Shown piece after piece: positions 5,618 to 8,067 of a DNA stretch of 8,067 nt (the stretch's first letter is position 1; every line of letters begins with the position of its first letter). Source of the stretch: an uncultured Beijerinckiaceae bacterium (GTDB taxonomy: Bacteria; Pseudomonadota; Alphaproteobacteria; Rhizobiales; Beijerinckiaceae). The notes under the pieces were generated by a model. The model did no database searches. It saw only the letters and a list, made by a program, of their open reading frames with translations, and was not told the origin of the DNA. The DNA lies in NCBI GenBank assembly GCA_937863205.1, contig CALMGA010000192.1, positions 1-8,067 of the forward strand. The letters are read 5' to 3'. Both the position numbers and the translations under genes were made by a program.

Positions 5618-5860
5618 ATGACTATCTGCGCACCTCTGTCCAGTGAGGAGCTGGCAACCCTCACTTTCCTCGACACCACTCTCGGTTACATCACCGAGCC
5701 ATCGAAGGTGACGGCGCGGCTTGTCCGGCTCGACCTCGTCAGGCCAACATCGGTCGGGCTGTTCGTGACCCGCGCCGGGAAGCTACGACTGAGAACCGAG
5801 CACGCGCTCGCAAGAGACAAGCGGAGCCGTACCGTGGCACGCATCGGCTCCCTTCGCTAA
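5618..5860 (+). CDS. Mini winged-helix-like protein, paralogue C
   Basis: The protein has 80 residues. An in-frame ATG at 5591 exists, but ATG 5618 has GGAG eight bases upstream within the shared leader (GGAGTAGAAGCC) and matches the paralogues' N-terminal length. It reads MTICAPLSSEELATLTFLD, then EPSKVTARLVRLDLVRPTS, LFVTRAGKLRL. It is the most divergent copy: the DGP motif at 19-21 is DTT, and FY at 48-49 is LF. The basic tail (RTEHALARDKRSRTVARIG) resembles that of copies A and D in charge only. The stop codon overlaps the stop of the convergent helical gene by four bases (CTAA, 5857-5860). No function can be assigned beyond probable nucleic-acid binding. Confidence 0.75.
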   Translation: MTICAPLSSEELATLTFLDTTLGYITEPSKVTARLVRLDLVRPTSVGLFVTRAGKLRLRTEHALARDKRSRTVARIGSLR

Positions 5861-6081
5861 CACCTCACTTTTGCGTCTTCCTCCTCAAGCAGCTCCGCAT
5901 GCCGCCGGTGTAGAAGGTCAACCCTTGCCTTCATGAGACGGAGTAGATCGCTGGCAAGGACAGCATACATTGGCTCGGAACGCGAGTTGAGCCTTGCCAC
6001 AACGAGTTCCTGGTGCGAGACGCGTCGCTCGGCCCTGACAATCTGGTCGGCGCATAATTGCAGTTGCGTTCGGATACTCAC
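5857..6081 (-). CDS. Small helical protein of alphaproteobacterial hypothetical type
   Basis: The protein has 74 residues started by GTG 6081, with GGGAG and GAAGCC before it, the same start context as the winged-helix paralogues. The sequence is predicted almost wholly helical: IRTQLQLCADQIVRAERRVS, then HQELVVARLNSRSEP, then LASDLLRLMKARVDLLHRRH and AELLEEEDAK. It has regular hydrophobic spacing, suggesting a two-helix hairpin or coiled coil with a break near residues 33-38. Proteins with this layout (a helix with 'RAERRV...Q...VARL', then 'LL...ARVDLLHRRH') are frequent, multi-copy hypothetical proteins in Methylobacterium and rhizobia; that relation is recalled, and their function is unknown to me. 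It converges on copy C with a four-base tail-to-tail overlap. Two cysteines (10, 74) are not in a metal-site arrangement. Confidence 0.75.
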   Translation of the reverse strand: MSIRTQLQLCADQIVRAERRVSHQELVVARLNSRSEPMYAVLASDLLRLMKARVDLLHRRHAELLEEEDAKVRC

Positions 6082-6124
6082 GGCTTCTCTCCCTGGAGAG
6101 GCTGGCCGCGACAGAATGTCATAA

Positions 6125-6292
6125 CGAGCCTATCGGCGCTTTTACAGGCTTGAGGCTGCCGATGGTGAAATGGGAGGGCGAGCGGGAACGGGTCAGAAGA
6201 TTGTTGTCGCTCTTGAAGCTGCCGGCGTCGAGTTCATCCCCGAGAACGGCGGCGGGGCTGGGGTGCGGCTGAAGAGGAGGGCCGATCCGTAA
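6125..6292 (+). pseudogene. C-terminal remnant of a small XRE-family regulator
   Basis: The frame after a stop at 6122-6124 reads RRFYRLEAADGEMGGRAGTG, then QKIVVALEAAGVEFIPENGG and GAGVRLKRRADP before the stop at 6290-6292. The segment ALEAAGVEFIPENGGGAGVRL is the characteristic end of the short (about 70-100 residue) alphaproteobacterial Cro/CI-type regulators. The N-terminal helix-turn-helix ('CRAARALLGWSQ...') is absent in all forward frames of the preceding DNA, which instead holds the leader of the minus-strand helical gene. No ribosome binding site fits ATG 6170, the only internal start. It is best read as a leftover of a gene whose front was replaced by rearrangement. I am confident of the family and fairly confident that it is non-functional. 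Confidence 0.65.
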
Positions 6293-6346
6293 GCGCCCGC
6301 ATTCCCGCGGACCCGCCGCGACTGGGGTCTATTAGCCCTTCATTTT

Positions 6347-6604
6347 TCAGCGCTCTATCTTGGAGCTGGTCACTGACGCGCTTCGATTGGCTTGCCGCTG
6401 CTTGCGCTTGGCGCGCGAGCGCTCGATTTTCAGGCGCACTCTTCCGGCGCGAGCGAAATAGAAGTTGAGCGGCGTGGCCTTGATGAAACCGAGGGCGATC
6501 AGCCTCTTCGTCGTTTGCGTGGGCTCGATCAGATGGCCGCTGGGTCCGTCCAGCGCTTCCAGAGCAGCCAATTCCGAGGCAGATAATGGGACCATACGGT
6601 CCAT
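6347..6604 (-). CDS. Mini winged-helix-like protein, paralogue D (inverted copy)
   Basis: The protein has 85 residues. The frame opens at 6631, but ATG 6604 has AGGAG six bases upstream (AGGAGTAGAGCT) and reproduces the paralogues' exact N-terminal length, so it is preferred. It reads MDRMVPLSASELAALEALDG, PSGHLIEPTQTTKRLIALGF, then IKATPLNFYFARAGRVRL. It is the closest to the family consensus, and about 35 of its first 58 residues equal copy A by hand count. The tail (KIERSRAKRKQRQANRSASV) is strongly basic, consistent with nucleic-acid contact. It is the only copy on the minus strand and is transcribed away from the transposase gene. Between 6605 and 6696 are two inverted repeats that could serve as operators. 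Function unknown. Confidence 0.78.
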   Translation of the reverse strand: MDRMVPLSASELAALEALDGPSGHLIEPTQTTKRLIALGFIKATPLNFYFARAGRVRLKIERSRAKRKQRQANRSASVTSSKIER

Positions 6605-6625
6605 AGCTCTACTCCTGGGCAAAGA

Positions 6626-6653
6626 CGCCACGTGCCGGACAGCAGAGGTGGCG
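6626..6653. repeat. Inverted repeat CGCCAC-16 bases-GTGGCG
   Basis: CGCCAC at 6626-6631 and GTGGCG at 6648-6653. The same six-base pair of arms recurs with a five-base loop at 6732-6748, before the transposase gene. It lies 22 bases upstream of the start codon of paralogue D. It might be a protein site or chance. Confidence 0.35.
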
Positions 6654-6673
6654 CTTTCGCAAACGTCGATGGC

Positions 6674-6696
6674 AGCGACCCGCCTCGCAGGTCGCT
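6674..6696. repeat. Hairpin AGCGACC / GGTCGCT beside the presumed IS1595 left end
   Basis: Seven-base perfect arms at 6674-6680 and 6690-6696 enclose nine bases. They are followed at 6695-6702 by the palindrome CTAATTAG. No T-run follows on either strand, so it is not a convincing terminator. It may be an operator for the divergent genes or lie at the insertion boundary. Confidence 0.4.
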
Positions 6697-6715
6697 AATT
6701 AGGGCAATAACATAC

Positions 6716-6748
6716 TTGACGCAGTGACGTCCGCCACATAAGGTGGCG
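6716..6748 (+). promoter_or_regulatory. Transposase start region: TTGACG box and hairpin over the ribosome binding site
   Basis: TTGACG at 6716-6721 is a plausible -35 box; the -10 box is weak (ATAAGG, 16 bases on). CGCCAC (6732-6737) pairs with GTGGCG (6743-6748) around ATAAG. The hairpin includes the AAGG ribosome binding sequence (6740-6743) and ends two bases before ATG 6751. Hairpins of this kind block translation of transposase from read-through transcripts; that role is inferred from position. Confidence 0.5.
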
Positions 6749-6750
6749 CC

Positions 6751-7707
6751 ATGTCGAACGAACCCGCAACCCTCGTTGAAGCGATCCGCCACTTCGCGGA
6801 CCCGGACGTGACGCTCGACACGATGGTCAAGCTGCGCTGGCCGGACGGCGTGTGCTGCCCGACGTGCGGCCGGGCGGACGTGCGCTTCATCAAAACGCGT
6901 CGGATGTGGGAGTGCAAGGCGGTCCACTCGCGTCGCCAGTTCACGGCCAAGGTCGGGACGATCTTCGAGGACAGCCCCCTCGGTCTCGACAAGTGGTTCG
7001 TCGCGATTTGGATGGTCGCGAACTGCAAGAATGGTGTGTCGTCCTACGAAATTCACCGCGCGATCGGCGTCACCCAGAAGACAGCTTGGTTCATGCTCCA
7101 TCGCATCCGCCTCGCCATGCAAGCCGGCTCGCTCATCAAGGCCGAGGGTGCCGTCGAGGCCGACGAGACGTTCGTCGGCGGCCTCGCCAAGAACATGCAC
7201 AAGGACAAGCGCGAGCGCGTCATCAAGGGCACCGGCGGCGCCGGAAAGACGATCGTCATGGGCGTGTTGGAGCGGGCCGGCAAGGACGTCACGAGCCGCG
7301 TGCGCGCCCGCATCGTCAAGAACACGAGCAAGGCCACGTTGCACGCCGAGGTTCGCGCGACCGTGAAGCCCGGCTCCGCCCTCTACACCGACGCGCACGC
7401 CGGCTACCGTGGCTTGAGCGATGACTTCAAGCACGAGGTCGTGGACCACGCCGTCGAGTACGTGCGAGGCAACGTTCATACGAACGGGCTGGAGAACTTC
7501 TGGAGCTTGCTCAAGCGCGGCCTCAAGGGCACCTACGTCAGCGTCGAGCCCTACCACTTGTTCCGCTATTTGGACGAACAGGTGTTCCGCTTTAACGAGC
7601 GCGGCCTGAATGACTTCGGCCGGTTCTCATCCGTGCTATCGTGGGTCAGCGGGCTTCGGCTCACCTACAAGGACCTGATCGACAATGAGCGAGAAGCCCT
7701 CGCCTGA
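6751..7707 (+). CDS. IS1595-family (ISXO2-type) transposase
   Basis: The protein has 318 residues and is full length for the family. The N-terminal zinc ribbon has CPTC at 36-39 and C55-x3-H59. It is followed by the family signature GTIFEDSPLGLDKWFVAIW and then NCKNGVSSYEIHRAIGVTQK, TAWFMLHRIR. The DDE core shows D138 (EADETFVGG), D214 (LYTDAHAGY) and the HTNGLENFWSLLKRGLKGTY block, in which E248 is followed seven residues later by K255. It moves DNA by cut-and-join chemistry; family elements usually duplicate 8 bp. ATG 6751 is preceded by AAGG in a hairpin. The gene overlaps the next one by 23 bases. The right end of the element is not in the window, so whether the downstream genes are inside it is unknown. 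No frameshift is seen, so the enzyme is probably active. Confidence 0.95.
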   Translation: MSNEPATLVEAIRHFADPDVTLDTMVKLRWPDGVCCPTCGRADVRFIKTRRMWECKAVHSRRQFTAKVGTIFEDSPLGLDKWFVAIWMVANCKNGVSSYEIHRAIGVTQKTAWFMLHRIRLAMQAGSLIKAEGAVEADETFVGGLAKNMHKDKRERVIKGTGGAGKTIVMGVLERAGKDVTSRVRARIVKNTSKATLHAEVRATVKPGSALYTDAHAGYRGLSDDFKHEVVDHAVEYVRGNVHTNGLENFWSLLKRGLKGTYVSVEPYHLFRYLDEQVFRFNERGLNDFGRFSSVLSWVSGLRLTYKDLIDNEREALA

Positions 7708-7873
7708 AAGCCAGAGCGACAAGGCAGGGGAAAGCGTGGAAAGTCCGATGCGGAGGTTCGAGGACCTCGCGCGCGGTCTTTTGCGCGTGCGGCCCGACCA
7801 ACTCAAAGACGAACAGGCGCGTTACGTGCAAGACGACAATCGCCAGCGCAGGGGCAAGCTCAAGGGCAACTGA
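7685..7873 (+). CDS. 62-residue protein overlapping the transposase gene; possible passenger
   Basis: ATG 7685 lies inside the transposase gene 23 bases before its stop; AAGGA about eleven bases upstream may serve as ribosome binding site. The protein reads MSEKPSPESQSDKAGESVES, then PMRRFEDLARGLLRVRPDQL, then KDEQARYVQDDNRQRRGKLK. A disordered acidic N-terminus leads into a motif 'MRRFEDLARGLLRVRPDQL', which has the look of the small helical proteins seen beside toxin-antitoxin genes and ISXO2-type transposases ('F..La..l..V...el'); this is recall, not a database result. The overlap implies translation coupled to the transposase. The Panacea-like gene starts 41 bases after its stop, so the three genes look like one transcription unit. 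A partner role for the Panacea-like protein is conceivable but unproven. Confidence 0.65.
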   Translation: MSEKPSPESQSDKAGESVESPMRRFEDLARGLLRVRPDQLKDEQARYVQDDNRQRRGKLKGN

Positions 7874-7914
7874 GCTTCGACCTGCTGCTCTGGCCAAGGA
7901 GCGCGGGAAGGGCG

Positions 7915-8067
7915 ATGGCCTTCGATCGGGACAAGTTCAAGCGGCTCGTTCACTACGTCGTGTGGAAGGCGGGCGCGCGTGACTGGTTTGGCGCCACCAA
8001 GCTCAACAAGGTGCTGTGGTTCTCCGACACGGAGGCGTTCGCCCATACCGGCAAGCCGATCACGGGG
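7915..8067 (+). CDS. Panacea/SocA (DUF4065) antitoxin-like protein, N-terminal part (cut by window end)
   Basis: 51 codons are visible from ATG 7915, with a purine-rich GGGAAGG before it. They read MAFDRDKFKRLVHYVVWKAG, then ARDWFGATKLNKVLWFSDTE and AFAHTGKPITG. The motif 'K...LvHYvvwk......lGaTKLNKvLwFsD.eaf..tGkpITG' is the characteristic start of the Panacea domain (DUF4065). It is known from Caulobacter SocA, a proteolytic-adaptor antitoxin, and from many toxin-antitoxin pairs. Full-length proteins usually run to 150-200 residues, so most is missing. The toxin partner, if any, is either beyond the window or the preceding 62-residue protein. Its position after a transposase and a small overlapping ORF suggests a passenger or a stabilising module near the element. 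Confidence 0.85.
   Translation, partial: MAFDRDKFKRLVHYVVWKAGARDWFGATKLNKVLWFSDTEAFAHTGKPITG

Noticed and set aside
6306..6320. Small hairpin CGCGG-ACCCG-CCGCG between the XRE remnant and paralogue D
   Set aside because: Five-base stem in GC-rich DNA with no T-run adjacent; expected by chance.
6529..7557. Long minus-strand open frame (342 codons) opposite the IS1595 transposase and paralogue D
   Set aside because: Its protein-like look comes from the strongly biased codons of the transposase read backwards; it overlaps a clear DDE transposase and has no recognisable motif.
1..8067. CRISPR arrays, tRNA or rRNA genes
   Set aside because: No regularly spaced repeats and no tRNA cloverleaf or rRNA-like sequence were seen on reading either strand.

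Overview
The window is GC-rich DNA from an alphaproteobacterium, most likely of the Hyphomicrobiales (Methylobacterium-like). That placement is an inference from protein style and composition: a DUF4383-type membrane protein, a C-terminal scrap of the alphaproteobacterial small XRE regulator ending in VEFIPENGGG, a small 'MSIRTQL...' helical protein, and two small phage-associated helix-turn-helix proteins. It reads as an accessory region made of prophage debris, two insertion sequences and a cluster of small regulatory-looking genes.

Region 1 (1-928) is prophage wreckage. A fragment resembling the C-terminal lobe of an SF2 helicase is joined out of frame, near base 250-275, to the C-terminal part of a phage tail tape-measure protein. 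Region 2 (929-2348) is a complete IS66-family element. It carries a single minus-strand transposase, 21-bp terminal inverted repeats with two mismatches, and a perfect 8-bp target duplication (CCCCGCGG), so its boundaries are known to the base. Bases 2349-2602 hold no convincing gene.

Region 3 (2603-4290, minus strand) has a small gene visibly richer in A/T, of unknown function. Upstream of it lie two neighbouring genes for small phage/regulator-type proteins (DUF6456-like and DUF6362-like), probably an operon. A 32-codon ORF overlaps the end of the DUF6456-like gene by ATGA, or else marks a frameshift. Region 4 (4291-4798) is a divergent intergenic region with a good sigma-54-like motif, followed by a four-helix DUF4383-type membrane protein.

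Region 5 (4799-6604) is the most distinctive part: four paralogous proteins of about 75-85 residues (three on the plus strand, one on the minus strand). They align without gaps over their first 58 residues, look like miniature winged-helix proteins, and are translated from near-identical start contexts. Among them lie a minus-strand helical protein sharing the same start context and a remnant of an XRE regulator.

Region 6 (about 6697-8067) is an IS1595/ISXO2-type transposase with a translation-start hairpin. It is followed by an overlapping 62-residue ORF and the start of a Panacea/SocA (DUF4065) antitoxin-like gene cut by the window end. The three downstream genes are tightly packed and may be one mobile unit with passenger genes; the right end lies outside the window.
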